Shown here: positions 42,560 to 51,573 of the stretch, piece by piece | Layout of the letters: each line of letters opens with the position of its first letter | Position numbering within the stretch: position 1 is the first letter of the stretch | Source of the DNA: Mameliella sp. CS4 | Lineage (GTDB): Bacteria > Pseudomonadota > Alphaproteobacteria > Rhodobacterales > Rhodobacteraceae | Direction of reading: 5' to 3' | Length of the DNA: 64,000 nt | NCBI RefSeq assembly: GCF_019392335.1 | Contig: NZ_JAHXRQ010000011.1 | Coordinates: 92,444 to 156,443, forward strand | The notes under the pieces: model-generated | The model's input: only the letters and a program-made list of their open reading frames with translations | What the model was told of the DNA's origin: nothing | The model's database searches: none | Program-made: the position numbers and the translations under genes

Positions 42560-43279
42560 ATGCCGAACACCAGAAATGCCGAAGTCACCCCCGATCACAC
42601 CATCGGGGAAACCGTGCGCATCGTGGTCGACAAACTCCTGGTGCGCATCCAGTCAGGGGAATACCCGCCCGACTCGCGCCTGCCCAGCGAGCGCGCGCTC
42701 GCTGCGGAACTGGGCGTGTCGCGCAACACCGTGCGCGAGGCGCTGGACGTGCTGGAAAGCCGTGAGCTGATCCGCCGCCGGCAGGGCAGCGGCAGCTTTG
42801 TCACCTACCAGTCGCATCGCGCCGAGGCACCGATGCCCGGATCGGTCGGCGAGCGCACCAGCCCGCTGGACCATTTGATCGTCCGATCAATCATCGAACC
42901 GGAAATGACCCGCATGGCGGTGATGAACATGACCCCCAAGGATCTTGACGGGCTGGCGCAGGTGGTGGCCCAGATCGAGACGGTGCGCACCGACCTCAAC
43001 GAATTCATCCGTTGCGAGGAAGAGTTCTACCGCTCGATCGCGCGGGCCACCCGCAACCCCCTGCTCGAGGCCTGCTACGAGCTGACAATCGAGGTCTGCC
43101 GCCAGAGCTTTCGCACCGCGCTGATGCGCAAACACCTGACGCCCGGACGAATCCAAAGCTATCAGTCGCGGTTCAACTCTCTGTTCAACGCCATCGCCAC
43201 GCGCGACGTCGAAGCGGCGGTCGAGATCACCAAGCTGCACCTTGTGGAAGAACAAAAGCTGTTCCTGCACGAGGGCTGA
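42560..43279 (+). CDS. GntR family (FadR subfamily) transcriptional regulator
   Basis: About 239 residues: winged helix (IVVDKLLVRIQSGEYPPDSRLPSERALAAELGVSRNTVREALDVLESRELIRRRQG, about 15-75) and a C-terminal all-helical FCD ligand domain (about 100-230, with RSIIEPEMTRMAVM and FNAIATRDVEAAVEITKLHL). The start is ambiguous between Met at 42518 and Met at 42560; the latter is nearer the family start. It follows the amt1 terminator and is convergent with the signal-less binding protein gene. It is a candidate local regulator of TMA or amt genes; ligand unknown. Confidence 0.82.
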   Translation: MPNTRNAEVTPDHTIGETVRIVVDKLLVRIQSGEYPPDSRLPSERALAAELGVSRNTVREALDVLESRELIRRRQGSGSFVTYQSHRAEAPMPGSVGERTSPLDHLIVRSIIEPEMTRMAVMNMTPKDLDGLAQVVAQIETVRTDLNEFIRCEEEFYRSIARATRNPLLEACYELTIEVCRQSFRTALMRKHLTPGRIQSYQSRFNSLFNAIATRDVEAAVEITKLHLVEEQKLFLHEG

Positions 43280-43308
43280 CCCCGGCGCCGCGCCGGGTCC
43301 CTGCCCTG

Positions 43309-44544
43309 TCAGTCGATGATCTCGCGCGCCGTCAGGCCGGTCTGGTGTTCGCCCATTTCGACCCGTTGTTGCCAGAGCTGTCCGACTCTGCCCATGTGAT
43401 CACGAAGCAACTCTTCGTGCCGGTCCAGCCAGTCGGGGACCGAGAGAAACTCGGCGATCCGGGCGCGGCCTTCACGCAGATGCACCACGGGCCAGTCACC
43501 GATCAGCGCGTTGTCGATGCCGAACATGTGCTCGCCCCACCAGCGCGCGGGGCCAAAGGCATGGGTGACGGGCTCCATCTGTTTCATCGTGGTCAGGACA
43601 GAGACCGGGTTCACCGAGGCGACCTTTTCCACCGCGGCGTGCCAGATTTCCAGGATGGCGACATATTCCCAGCTCACCGCGCTCCATGTGCCGGGATAGC
43701 GGGCGTTGTATTCCTTGAAGAAGGCGCTCGGCTTGTTGAAAAAGAAGGCCTTGCGCGCCAGCTTGGGGTCGTCGAAGTCCGGGAACTGGAACAGCGTGCC
43801 CTCCATGAACGTCTCGGACGTGCGGGCGACGATGCGTTCGTAGTTGTCCAGCGTGCAGGACAGGATGCGCCCCTTGAACCCCTGTTCGTAGGCGTATTCC
43901 GTCATCGCGTGCACCATCGGCGTGTAGCTCGTGCACCAGCACAGGACGTCCGGCTCCGCCGCCAGCATCGGCCCGACGATTTCAGCCACGTCGGTCTGTT
44001 CGGGATCGTACTGGATGTCCTTGACCACCGGCAGGCCCTCCGCCTCGAACGCCGCGCGATAGGTGGCGGTCGACGGCAGGCCAAGCGCGTCTTTCTGGCT
44101 GCACATGGCAATGCGGCGGCGGTGCGGTTCGTTCCGGGCCAGCCACTCGACCCCGGTCACGTTGTAGACCGGGTGCACCTCTGACGGCGCAATCAGATAG
44201 CGCGTGTCCGGCGACAGGTCGCTGGGCAAGAGCGTCGAGGTCAGGACCCGGTTTTCCGTCAGGAAGTTGCGCAGCGGGGTAAAGGTATCCCCGCCCAGCA
44301 TCATCAGCAGCTTGACCTGCTCGCTCAGAACAAGGTGGCGCGCGCCCTCCATCGCCCGTTCGGGTTCGTAGCCGCAGTCGAAGGGAACGATTCGCAACGG
44401 GTACCTGCGGCCGCCGATCAGGATGCCACCCGCCTTGTTCAACCATTCAGCCCAAAGTTGCACCCCGTTGAGCCCCGGCAAGCCCCAGGAACTGACCGGA
44501 CCGCTCAAAGGGGCCAGAAAACCGATGCTGACAGGCTCGGTCAT
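43309..44544 (-). CDS. Type I periplasmic-binding-fold protein without signal peptide (AmiC/FmdD/UrtA-like)
   Basis: 411 residues resembling the amide/urea binding proteins (Peripla_BP_6): VSIGFLAPLSGPVSSWGLPGLNGVQLWAEWLNKAGG at the start, VKLLMMLGGDTFTPLRNFL, DVLCWCTSYTPMVHAMTEYAYEQGFKGRILS. It begins almost directly at the first beta strand; neither this start (ATG 44544, with AGGGTGG before it) nor the longer frame to 44625 has a signal peptide. No ABC permease or ATPase accompanies it. This suggests a cytoplasmic sensor like AmiC of the amidase operon rather than a transport protein. It is divergent from tmm, 232 bases away. Confidence 0.75.
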   Translation of the reverse strand: MTEPVSIGFLAPLSGPVSSWGLPGLNGVQLWAEWLNKAGGILIGGRRYPLRIVPFDCGYEPERAMEGARHLVLSEQVKLLMMLGGDTFTPLRNFLTENRVLTSTLLPSDLSPDTRYLIAPSEVHPVYNVTGVEWLARNEPHRRRIAMCSQKDALGLPSTATYRAAFEAEGLPVVKDIQYDPEQTDVAEIVGPMLAAEPDVLCWCTSYTPMVHAMTEYAYEQGFKGRILSCTLDNYERIVARTSETFMEGTLFQFPDFDDPKLARKAFFFNKPSAFFKEYNARYPGTWSAVSWEYVAILEIWHAAVEKVASVNPVSVLTTMKQMEPVTHAFGPARWWGEHMFGIDNALIGDWPVVHLREGRARIAEFLSVPDWLDRHEELLRDHMGRVGQLWQQRVEMGEHQTGLTAREIID

Positions 44545-44682
44545 GCCCACCCTGTCAGAGGGGAACATGGATGTGACAGCGATACGATGAGCGAAGCTGG
44601 AGTTGAGCATACCAATTGCTACCACTCAAACCGCCTATCTCAAAACATGATTTTCTTTATCTCACGGGAAATTTGTTGCCTA

Positions 44683-44747
44683 AGGTGAAAAATTATTGAC
44701 AGGAGGCAGGATCAATGGCCACATTTGGTTCAACCAAAAAGAACCAA
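44683..44747 (+). promoter_or_regulatory. tmm promoter with AT-rich element and inverted repeat
   Basis: AGGTGAAAAATTA (44683 on) abuts a consensus -35 TTGACA (44696-44701); a weak -10 CACATT follows at 18-base spacing (44720-44725). Just downstream is an inverted repeat TTGGTTC-N9-GAACCAA (44725-44747). The AT-rich element is shared with other methylamine promoters. Confidence 0.5.
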
Positions 44748-44776
44748 TTGATGCCTATCATACATGGGAGACAGAC

Positions 44777-46126
44777 ATGACAAAGAAACGCGTCGCGATC
44801 ATCGGAGCGGGCCCGTCCGGACTGGCCCAGCTTCGTGCGTTCCAGTCAGCCGCGGACAAGGGTGAAGAGATTCCCGAGGTCGTGTGCTTTGACAAACAGG
44901 ACAACTGGGGCGGGCTGTGGAACTACACCTGGCGGACCGGGCTGGACGAAAACGGCGAGCCGGTTCACTGCTCGATGTATCGTTACCTGTGGTCCAACGG
45001 CCCGAAGGAAGGTCTTGAATTCGCGGACTATTCCTTTGAGGAACACTTCGGTAAGCAGATCGCGTCCTATCCGCCGCGCGCCGTCCTGTTCGACTATATC
45101 GAAGGCCGCGTGCAGAAGGCCGGCGTGCGGGACTGGATCCGCTTCAATTCCGCCGTGCGCTGGGTCAGCTATGATGATGACACGGGCAAGTTCACCGTGA
45201 CGGTCCATGACCACGCAAAAGACCACGTCTACTCCGAAGACTTCGACCACGTGATCTGTGCGTCGGGCCACTTCTCGACACCGAACGTGCCCTACTACGA
45301 AGGCTTCGAATCATTCAACGGCCGCCTCGTGCACGCGCACGACTTCCGCGACGCGCGCGAATTCTCTGGCAAGGACATCCTCGTGGTCGGCGCGTCCTAT
45401 TCGGCCGAGGACATTGGTTCGCAGTGCTGGAAATATGGCGCCAAGTCGATCACGTCCTGCTACCGCAGCGCCCCGATGGGCTTCAAATGGCCCGACAACT
45501 GGGAAGAAAAGCCGGCGATGGAGAAGGTCAGCGGCAACACCGTCTACTTCTCGGACGGCACGACGCGCGACGTCGACGCGATCATCCTCTGCACCGGCTA
45601 CAAGCACTACTTCAACTTCCTGCCGGACGACCTGCGCCTGAAAACCGCCAACCGCCTGGCCACCGCCGACCTCTACAAAGGCGTGGTCTACGTCCCCAAT
45701 CCCAAGATGTTCTACCTTGGCATGCAGGACCAGTGGTTCACCTTCAACATGTTCGACGCGCAGGCCTGGTGGGTGCGTGACGCGATCCTCGGCAAGATCG
45801 ACCTGTCCAAGGTCTCGAAAGAAGAGATGCAGGCCGATGTGAAGGAACGCGAAGCTCGCGAAGAGGCGGATGACGACGTGAAATACGCGATCCGCTACCA
45901 GGCCGACTACATCGAGGAACTGGTGGCCGAAACCGACTACCCGAGCTTCGACATCGACGGTGCCTGCCAGGCTTTCTACGAGTGGAAGAAGCACAAGGCA
46001 GAGGACATCATGGGCTTCCGCAACAACCGCTACAAGTCGGTGATGACCGGAACGATGGCGCCCGTGCACCATACGCCCTGGAAAGACGCGCTGGACGACA
46101 GCATGGAAGTCTACCTGCGCAACTGA
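44777..46126 (+). CDS. tmm: Trimethylamine monooxygenase (bacterial FMO)
   Basis: 449-residue flavin monooxygenase. FAD motif GAGPSG (10-15), FMO fingerprint [11 protein letters not shown] (from about 180), NADPH motif [10 protein letters not shown] (about 203-212) and the late [13 protein letters not shown]. Characteristic Tmm text includes [36 protein letters not shown]. It oxidises trimethylamine to TMAO with NADPH and O2 and also turns DMS to DMSO in related bacteria. The ATG at 44777 has GGGAGACAGAC before it; the longer in-frame start at 44696 lies in the -35 box. The next enzyme, TMAO demethylase, is not in this window. Confidence 0.93.
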   Translation: MTKKRVAIIGAGPSGLAQLRAFQSAADKGEEIPEVVCFDKQDNWGGLWNYTWRTGLDENGEPVHCSMYRYLWSNGPKEGLEFADYSFEEHFGKQIASYPPRAVLFDYIEGRVQKAGVRDWIRFNSAVRWVSYDDDTGKFTVTVHDHAKDHVYSEDFDHVICASGHFSTPNVPYYEGFESFNGRLVHAHDFRDAREFSGKDILVVGASYSAEDIGSQCWKYGAKSITSCYRSAPMGFKWPDNWEEKPAMEKVSGNTVYFSDGTTRDVDAIILCTGYKHYFNFLPDDLRLKTANRLATADLYKGVVYVPNPKMFYLGMQDQWFTFNMFDAQAWWVRDAILGKIDLSKVSKEEMQADVKEREAREEADDDVKYAIRYQADYIEELVAETDYPSFDIDGACQAFYEWKKHKAEDIMGFRNNRYKSVMTGTMAPVHHTPWKDALDDSMEVYLRN

Positions 46127-46136
46127 TCCGAATGGC

Positions 46137-46159
46137 GTCCGGGGCATCACGCCCCGGAC
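46137..46159 (+). terminator. Hairpin after tmm
   Basis: Arms GTCCGGGGC / GCCCCGGAC around ATCAC, ten bases after the tmm stop. No U run. Confidence 0.5.
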
Positions 46160-46515
46160 CCACCTGCGGCACGCGGCGCCTTTCGCTCCCGTCGCGACTG
46201 ACCGCAGCCCCCTTTGCCGGGATCACAACGGGCCCTGCCCCGCGTGGTCCCGGCATTTTCATGTCCGATTTCCCGCCTCCCGGTCACACCGAAATGCCCG
46301 CGACATGTGCGCAGGGCAGCGGAAGAACATTTCACAGTCTATTTTCGCAATTTTTGCACCAGCAGGAATAATAAATTCCCTACGGGGTCACCTCCAACTG
46401 GCACTTCCGGCTGCACTTTTAAGGCTGGATGTCCGATTTGCGCCCATTTCTGTCTGATCGGGGCAGCGACTCGCAGCAAAGTATGGCCGAAGATGGGACA
46501 AAGGAGTCCGAATCT
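46160..46515 (+). promoter_or_regulatory. mgdABCD leader and promoter region
   Basis: A gene-free 356 bases. From 46330 it is AT-rich and holds CAGGAATAATAAATT (46363-46377), whose core GGAAT-N5-ATTCC (46365-46379) is a perfect inverted repeat; CAGGAATA is shared with the XRE-cupin and mgsA promoters. The mRNA leader before mgdA may exceed 100 bases. Confidence 0.5.
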
Positions 46516-47766
46516 ATGCACTACTCAGGGTTCAAGGTCATCAAGGAAGCGCTCACCGGACATCGCGGCTGGGGTCCGGCCTGGCGCGATGCCACGCCAA
46601 AGGCGCAGTATGACTATGTCATCATCGGCGGCGGCGGGCACGGCCTCGCCACGGCTTACTATCTGGCCAAGGAGTTCAAGCAGGCCCGTATCGCGGTGCT
46701 TGAAAAGGGCTGGATCGGCGGCGGCAACGTGGGCCGGAACACCACGATCATCCGCTCCAACTACCTGCTGGACGGAAACGAGCCCTTCTACGAGTTCTCA
46801 CTGAAGCTTTGGGAAGGACTGGAGCAGGACCTGAACTACAACGCGATGGTCAGCCAGCGCGGCATCCTCAACCTGATCCACTCGGACGCACAGCGCGACG
46901 CCTTCATCCGGCGTGGCAATGCAATGATCCTGAACGGTGCGGATGCCGAACTGCTGAGCACAGCCCAGATCGTCGAGCGCTACCCCTTCCTGAACGTGAA
47001 CAACGCGCGGTTCCCGATCAAGGGCGGGCTTGCGCAGCATCGCGGCGGCACGGTCCGCCACGACGCGGTGGCCTGGGGCTATGCCCGCGCCGCCGACCGG
47101 CGCGGCGTCGACATCATCCAGAACTGTGAAGTCACCGGCTTCCGGATCGAGAATGGCACCTGCAAGGGTGTCGAGACCTCGCGCGGGTTCATCGGCGCGG
47201 GCAAGGTCGCTTCCTGTGTCGCGGGCTCCTCCTCGCGGCTGATGGAGAAGGCCGGGATGCGGCTTCCGATCGAAAGCCATGTCCTGCAGGCCTTCGTGTC
47301 CGAAGGTTTGAAACCCCTCCTCCCCGGGGTGATAACCTTCGGCGCCGGCCACTTCTATTGCAGCCAGTCCGACAAGGGCGGGCTGGTCTTCGGCGGCGAC
47401 CTGGACGGCTACAACTCCTACGCGCAGCGCGGCAACCTGCCGGTGGTCGAGGACGTCTGCGAGGGCGGCATGGCGATCTTCCCCAACCTGGGCCGCGCGC
47501 GCCTTCTTCGGATGTGGGGCGGCATCATGGACATGTCGATGGACGGCTCGCCGATCATCGACCGCACCCATATCGACGGGCTCTATTTCAACGGGGGCTG
47601 GTGTTACGGCGGCTTCAAGGCCACGCCGGCCTCGGGCTTTGCCTATGCGCACCTGCTGGCCACCGACACCCCGCACAAGACCGCCACAGCCTATCGTTTC
47701 GATCGTTTCGCCACGGGCCACATGATCGACGAAAAGGGCATGGGCAACCAGCCCAACCTGCACTGA
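46516..47766 (+). CDS. mgdA: N-methylglutamate dehydrogenase subunit A (SoxB-like)
   Basis: 416-residue DAO-type flavoprotein, paralogue of the SoxB at 35261-36514: YDYVIIGGGGHGLATAYYLAKEF (FAD, about 33-55), GGGNVGRNTTIIRSNYL and GLYFNGGWCYGGFKATPASG. It is assigned to N-methylglutamate dehydrogenase rather than sarcosine oxidase because the four-gene unit lies between tmm and dmmDABC and near mgsABC-gmaS. MgdABCD oxidises N-methylglutamate to glutamate, passing the methyl carbon to THF. The ATG at 46516 starts at the conserved MHYSGFKVIKEALTGH; the upstream in-frame Met at 46429 adds non-family text. Confidence 0.85.
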   Translation: MHYSGFKVIKEALTGHRGWGPAWRDATPKAQYDYVIIGGGGHGLATAYYLAKEFKQARIAVLEKGWIGGGNVGRNTTIIRSNYLLDGNEPFYEFSLKLWEGLEQDLNYNAMVSQRGILNLIHSDAQRDAFIRRGNAMILNGADAELLSTAQIVERYPFLNVNNARFPIKGGLAQHRGGTVRHDAVAWGYARAADRRGVDIIQNCEVTGFRIENGTCKGVETSRGFIGAGKVASCVAGSSSRLMEKAGMRLPIESHVLQAFVSEGLKPLLPGVITFGAGHFYCSQSDKGGLVFGGDLDGYNSYAQRGNLPVVEDVCEGGMAIFPNLGRARLLRMWGGIMDMSMDGSPIIDRTHIDGLYFNGGWCYGGFKATPASGFAYAHLLATDTPHKTATAYRFDRFATGHMIDEKGMGNQPNLH

Positions 47767-47779
47767 GCGAGGACCGGAC

Positions 47780-48067
47780 ATGCTGATAGACCACCCCATC
47801 CTCGGCCCCCGCGACGCTGCCGAGTTCGTCTACAAGGGCGACGCGATGCTCATCCACCGGCCCGACTGGCAGGCCGAGGATGCAGTCGCCCAATTCACCG
47901 ACTATGGCTACCTGCGCGACAACCCGGCAGGTCTGCACCGCGAGTTGTGGTTCCACGAACAGGGCGACCGGTCCTGGCTGGTCGTGACCCGCGACACCAC
48001 CACCCATGAAATCACCAAGGTAGAGCTGGCGCGCGATGTCGCGCGGGCCGAGGGGCGCTCCAGATGA
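47780..48067 (+). CDS. mgdB: N-methylglutamate dehydrogenase subunit B (SoxD-like)
   Basis: 95 residues aligned with SoxD: GPRDAAEFVYKGDAMLIHRPDW, YLRDNPAGLHRELWFHEQGDRSWLVVTRDT. Unlike the SoxD at 34948-35250 it lacks the CPYC zinc cysteines at the start, so zinc binding may be lost. It starts 13 bases after mgdA and overlaps mgdC by four bases (ATGA). Confidence 0.85.
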   Translation: MLIDHPILGPRDAAEFVYKGDAMLIHRPDWQAEDAVAQFTDYGYLRDNPAGLHRELWFHEQGDRSWLVVTRDTTTHEITKVELARDVARAEGRSR

Positions 48068-51015
48068 GTGACAAGAACCGACTGAACGGCGGGTTGATCG
48101 AACGCAACAGGCCCATGTCCTTCACCTTCGACGGCAAGCGCTACAGCGGCTACGCCGGTGACACCCTGGCCTCGGCCCTGCTGGCCAATGGCGTGCGCCT
48201 GATGGGCCGGTCTTTCAAGTATCACCGCCCGCGCGGCCCCCTGACCGCCGGATCGGAAGAACCGAACGCGATTGTCGAACTCCGCGGTGGCGCCCGCAAG
48301 GAACCGAACACCCGCGCCACCACGGCGGAACTGTTCGATGGGCTGAGTGCCAATTCGCAGAACCGCTTTCCCTCGCTGAAATGGGACGCGATGGCGATCA
48401 ACGACCGGCTGTCGACCTTCTTTGCCGCCGGGTTCTACTACAAGACCTTCATGTGGCCCGCCGCCTTCTGGGAAAAGCTCTACGAGCCGATGATCCGCCG
48501 CGCCGCGGGCCTTGGCACCCTGTCGCATGAGCCGGATCCAGACTGCTATGACAAGGGCTTTCTGCACTGCGACGTGCTGATCATCGGCGCCGGTCCCGCT
48601 GGCCTTGCCGCGGCTCTGACGGCAGGCGAATCCGGTGCCCGCGTGATCCTGGCGGACGAGGATTTCCTGCTGGGTGGGCGGCTGAACGCCGAAACCGGCC
48701 TGCTGGCGGACGAGGACGGCGTGGCCTGGGCCGCGCAGGCGGTGGCACGCCTGCGCTCCATGCCCAATGTGCGGGTCATGCCGCGCAGCACGGTCATCGG
48801 CGCCTTCGATCACGGCGTCTATGGCATGGTCGAACGTGTCAGCGACCACGTCGCGGAACCCGCCGCCGGCAAACCCCGCCAGATCCTGTGGCGGATCTAT
48901 TCCAAGCGCGCGATCCTCTCTGCCGGGGCCACGGAACGGCCCATCGTCTTTGAGAACAACGACCGGCCCGGCATCATGCTGGCCTCGGCCATGCGCAGCT
49001 ATGCCAACCGCTGGGCGGCAACGCCGGGCAAGGCCGTGGCCGTGTTCACCAACAACGACGACGGCCACCGCACCGCCGCCGACCTGCACGCCAAGGGCGT
49101 CAAGGTCACGGTGATCGACACCCGCCCCGACGCCGGGGTGAGCCCGGATTACGAGATCCTCTCCGGGGCGCAAGTCGTCGACACCAAGGGGCGGCTCGGC
49201 CTGAAATCCGTTGACGTGCAGCTGTCGAGCGGTGGCACCCGGACGCTCTTTGTCGATGGTTTGGGCGTCTCCGGCGGATGGAACCCCAACGTCCACATGA
49301 CCTGCCACCAACGTGGGCGCCCCCAGTGGGACGAGAGGCTCTGCGCCTTTGTGCCGGGTGGCACCATGCCGACCGGCCTGATCCCGGCGGGCGCGGCCAT
49401 TGGTGCCTTCAGCACCCATGCGGCGCTGAACTCGGGCCAGGACGCGGCGGCCACGGCCCTTGGCGACCTTGGCCTGACCGTCACGCGGCCCGACCTGCCA
49501 GGCGCAGAGGACGCGCCCGTGCGCGTCGCCCCCTTCTGGCACGTCAAGGGCGCCAAGCGCGCCTGGGTCGACCAACAGAACGACGTGACCGCCAAGGATG
49601 TGAAACTGGCCCACCAGGAGAACTTTACCTCGGTCGAACACCTGAAGCGCTACACGACGCTGGGCATGGCCACGGATCAGGGCAAGACGTCGAACATCGC
49701 CGGTCTGGCCATCATGGCAGAGGTCGCGGGCAAGCAGATCCCCGAAGTTGGCACCACCATGTTCCGCCCGCCCTACACGCCCACCGCCATCGGCGTGCTG
49801 GCTGGCCGGTCACGGGACAAGGATTTCCGCCCGGTTCGCAAGACGCCCAGCCACTACTGGGCCGAGGAACAAGGCGCGGTCTTTGTCGAGGTCGGCATGT
49901 GGCTGCGTGCGCAGTGGTTCCCGAAACCCGGTGAAACCCACTGGCGCGAAAGCGTTGACCGCGAGGTGTTGCAAACCCGGAAATCGGTCGGCGTCTGTGA
50001 CTGTACCACGTTGGGCAAGATCGACGTGCAGGGTGCGGACGCGGCAGAGTTCCTGAACAAGATCTATGCCAACGGCTTTGCCAAGCTGGCGGTGGGCAAG
50101 ACCCGCTATGGCCTTATGCTGCGCGAAGACGGCATCGCGATGGACGACGGCACCGCCGGTCGACTGGCCGAGGATCACTTTGTCGTCACGACCACCACGG
50201 CCAACGCCGTTCCGGTCTTCCGGCACATGGAGTTCATACGCCAGTGCCTGTACCCGGACATGGACGTGCAGCTGATCTCGACCACCGAGGCCTGGGCGCA
50301 ATATGCCGTCGCCGGTCCCAACTCGCGCAAGCTGCTGCAAAAGATCGTCGATCCAGAGTTCGACATCTCGAACGAGGGCTTCCCCTTCATGGCCTGTGGC
50401 GAGATCACGGTCTGCGGCGGGTTGCGGGCGCGACTGTTCCGGATCTCCTTCTCTGGCGAACTGGCCTTCGAAATTGCGGTGCCGACCCGTTATGGCGATG
50501 CGTTGATGCGCCGCCTGATGAAGGAGGGCAAGGAATTCGACGTAACCCCCTACGGCACCGAAGCGCTGTCCGTCATGCGGATCGAAAAGGGCCACGCGGC
50601 GGGCAATGAGCTGAACGGGACCACGACCGCCTTCAACCTCGGCATGGGCCGGATGGTGTCCAAGAAAAAGGACTCGATCGGCTCCACCCTGTCGGAACGT
50701 CCCGGCCTGAACGAGGAGGATGCGCTGAAGCTGGTCGGGTTCAAGCCGGTCAACGCAGAGCACAAGGTGCCCGCAGGCGCACACCTGATGACCAAGGGGG
50801 CCCCCGTCGATGCGGCACATGACCAGGGCTATGTCACGTCGGCCTGTTATTCGCCGAACCTCGGCTGCCATATCGGCATCGGCTACCTGAAATCCGGCGA
50901 TACCCGCCTGGGCGAGGTCGTGCGCCTCGTCAGCCCGCTGACCGGTGTCGACCACGATGTCGAAGTCGTCAGTGCCCATTTCGTCGACCCAGAGGGGGAA
51001 CGTCTCCGTGCATGA
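48064..51015 (+). CDS. mgdC: N-methylglutamate dehydrogenase subunit C (SoxA-like)
   Basis: 983 residues with the SoxA plan: ferredoxin-like N-terminus (FTFDGKRYSGYAGDTLASALLANG, GRSFKYHRPRGPL), dinucleotide domain with VLIIGAGPAGLAAALTAGESG (about 170-190), central part, and GcvT-type folate domain in the last 390 residues (HMEFIRQCLYP, FRISFSGELAFEIAVP). Compared with SoxA, the folate-domain text differs notably, consistent with a separate substrate. It shares start and stop overlaps with mgdB and mgdD. One carbon probably leaves as methylene-THF, which glyA and others can use. Confidence 0.88.
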   Translation: MSDKNRLNGGLIERNRPMSFTFDGKRYSGYAGDTLASALLANGVRLMGRSFKYHRPRGPLTAGSEEPNAIVELRGGARKEPNTRATTAELFDGLSANSQNRFPSLKWDAMAINDRLSTFFAAGFYYKTFMWPAAFWEKLYEPMIRRAAGLGTLSHEPDPDCYDKGFLHCDVLIIGAGPAGLAAALTAGESGARVILADEDFLLGGRLNAETGLLADEDGVAWAAQAVARLRSMPNVRVMPRSTVIGAFDHGVYGMVERVSDHVAEPAAGKPRQILWRIYSKRAILSAGATERPIVFENNDRPGIMLASAMRSYANRWAATPGKAVAVFTNNDDGHRTAADLHAKGVKVTVIDTRPDAGVSPDYEILSGAQVVDTKGRLGLKSVDVQLSSGGTRTLFVDGLGVSGGWNPNVHMTCHQRGRPQWDERLCAFVPGGTMPTGLIPAGAAIGAFSTHAALNSGQDAAATALGDLGLTVTRPDLPGAEDAPVRVAPFWHVKGAKRAWVDQQNDVTAKDVKLAHQENFTSVEHLKRYTTLGMATDQGKTSNIAGLAIMAEVAGKQIPEVGTTMFRPPYTPTAIGVLAGRSRDKDFRPVRKTPSHYWAEEQGAVFVEVGMWLRAQWFPKPGETHWRESVDREVLQTRKSVGVCDCTTLGKIDVQGADAAEFLNKIYANGFAKLAVGKTRYGLMLREDGIAMDDGTAGRLAEDHFVVTTTTANAVPVFRHMEFIRQCLYPDMDVQLISTTEAWAQYAVAGPNSRKLLQKIVDPEFDISNEGFPFMACGEITVCGGLRARLFRISFSGELAFEIAVPTRYGDALMRRLMKEGKEFDVTPYGTEALSVMRIEKGHAAGNELNGTTTAFNLGMGRMVSKKKDSIGSTLSERPGLNEEDALKLVGFKPVNAEHKVPAGAHLMTKGAPVDAAHDQGYVTSACYSPNLGCHIGIGYLKSGDTRLGEVVRLVSPLTGVDHDVEVVSAHFVDPEGERLRA

Positions 51016-51568
51016 TCTGAAACCCATCACTCCGCTCGGCGCCGCCGACCCTCGCGTCGACAATGTCGGCCCGCTCACCCTGACCGAGGTCACCTCGGTC
51101 GCGCTGGCCTCTGTCGCCGCGCGGCTGGGATCCGAGGAGGCGACCCGCAAGACGCTTGGCGAGTTGATCGGAGCAGAGGCCCCTGCCCCGTCACGTCATA
51201 CCGGGGACATGCTCTTGGCCTTCTGGACCGGCCCGGATCAGTGGATGGTCGAGGCCCCCATCGCCACGCATGAGGACCTGGCGCATCGGCTTGTCGCGGC
51301 CTTTGGCAGCACTGCCAGCGTGACCGAACAGACCGATGCCTGGTGCCGATTTGACCTGAAGGGGGATGACTACCCGGCAATGATGGAACGGCTTTGCGCC
51401 ATTGACCTGGGCAATTGGCAAGGCGGCGAGGTGCAGCGCACCACCATCGACCACCTGGGCTGTTTCGTTCTTGCGCGCGATGCCCGCACCCTGTCTGTGA
51501 TCGGTCCGCGCAGTTCTGCCGGATCTCTGCATCACGCGTTGATCACCGCCTGCCGGTCGGTGTTCTGA
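51008..51568 (+). CDS. mgdD: N-methylglutamate dehydrogenase subunit D (SoxG-like)
   Basis: 186 residues related to SoxG: MLLAFWTGPDQWMVEAPIATHED, SVTEQTDAWCRFDLKGDDYPAMMERLCAIDL and CFVLARDARTLSVIGPRSSAGSLHHALI. The start is taken as GTG at 51008, in the overlap GTGCATGA with the mgdC stop; the next ATG at 51012 is out of frame. A longer frame to 50945 would overlap mgdC more and lacks family text. Last gene of mgdABCD, stops six bases before the convergent GlxA-type gene ends. Confidence 0.82.
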   Translation: MHDLKPITPLGAADPRVDNVGPLTLTEVTSVALASVAARLGSEEATRKTLGELIGAEAPAPSRHTGDMLLAFWTGPDQWMVEAPIATHEDLAHRLVAAFGSTASVTEQTDAWCRFDLKGDDYPAMMERLCAIDLGNWQGGEVQRTTIDHLGCFVLARDARTLSVIGPRSSAGSLHHALITACRSVF

Positions 51569-51573
51569 ATGGA

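Noticed and set aside
48064..51015. mgdC considered as TMAO demethylase (tdm)
   Set aside because: It has the SoxA order (ferredoxin-like, dinucleotide, GcvT) and is embedded in a SoxBDAG-type operon; Tdm has a different N-terminal domain.
46516..51568. Second sarcosine oxidase operon
   Set aside because: Sequence similarity alone would allow this, but the position among tmm, dmm, mgs and gmaS genes favours N-methylglutamate dehydrogenase. A subunit tree would decide.
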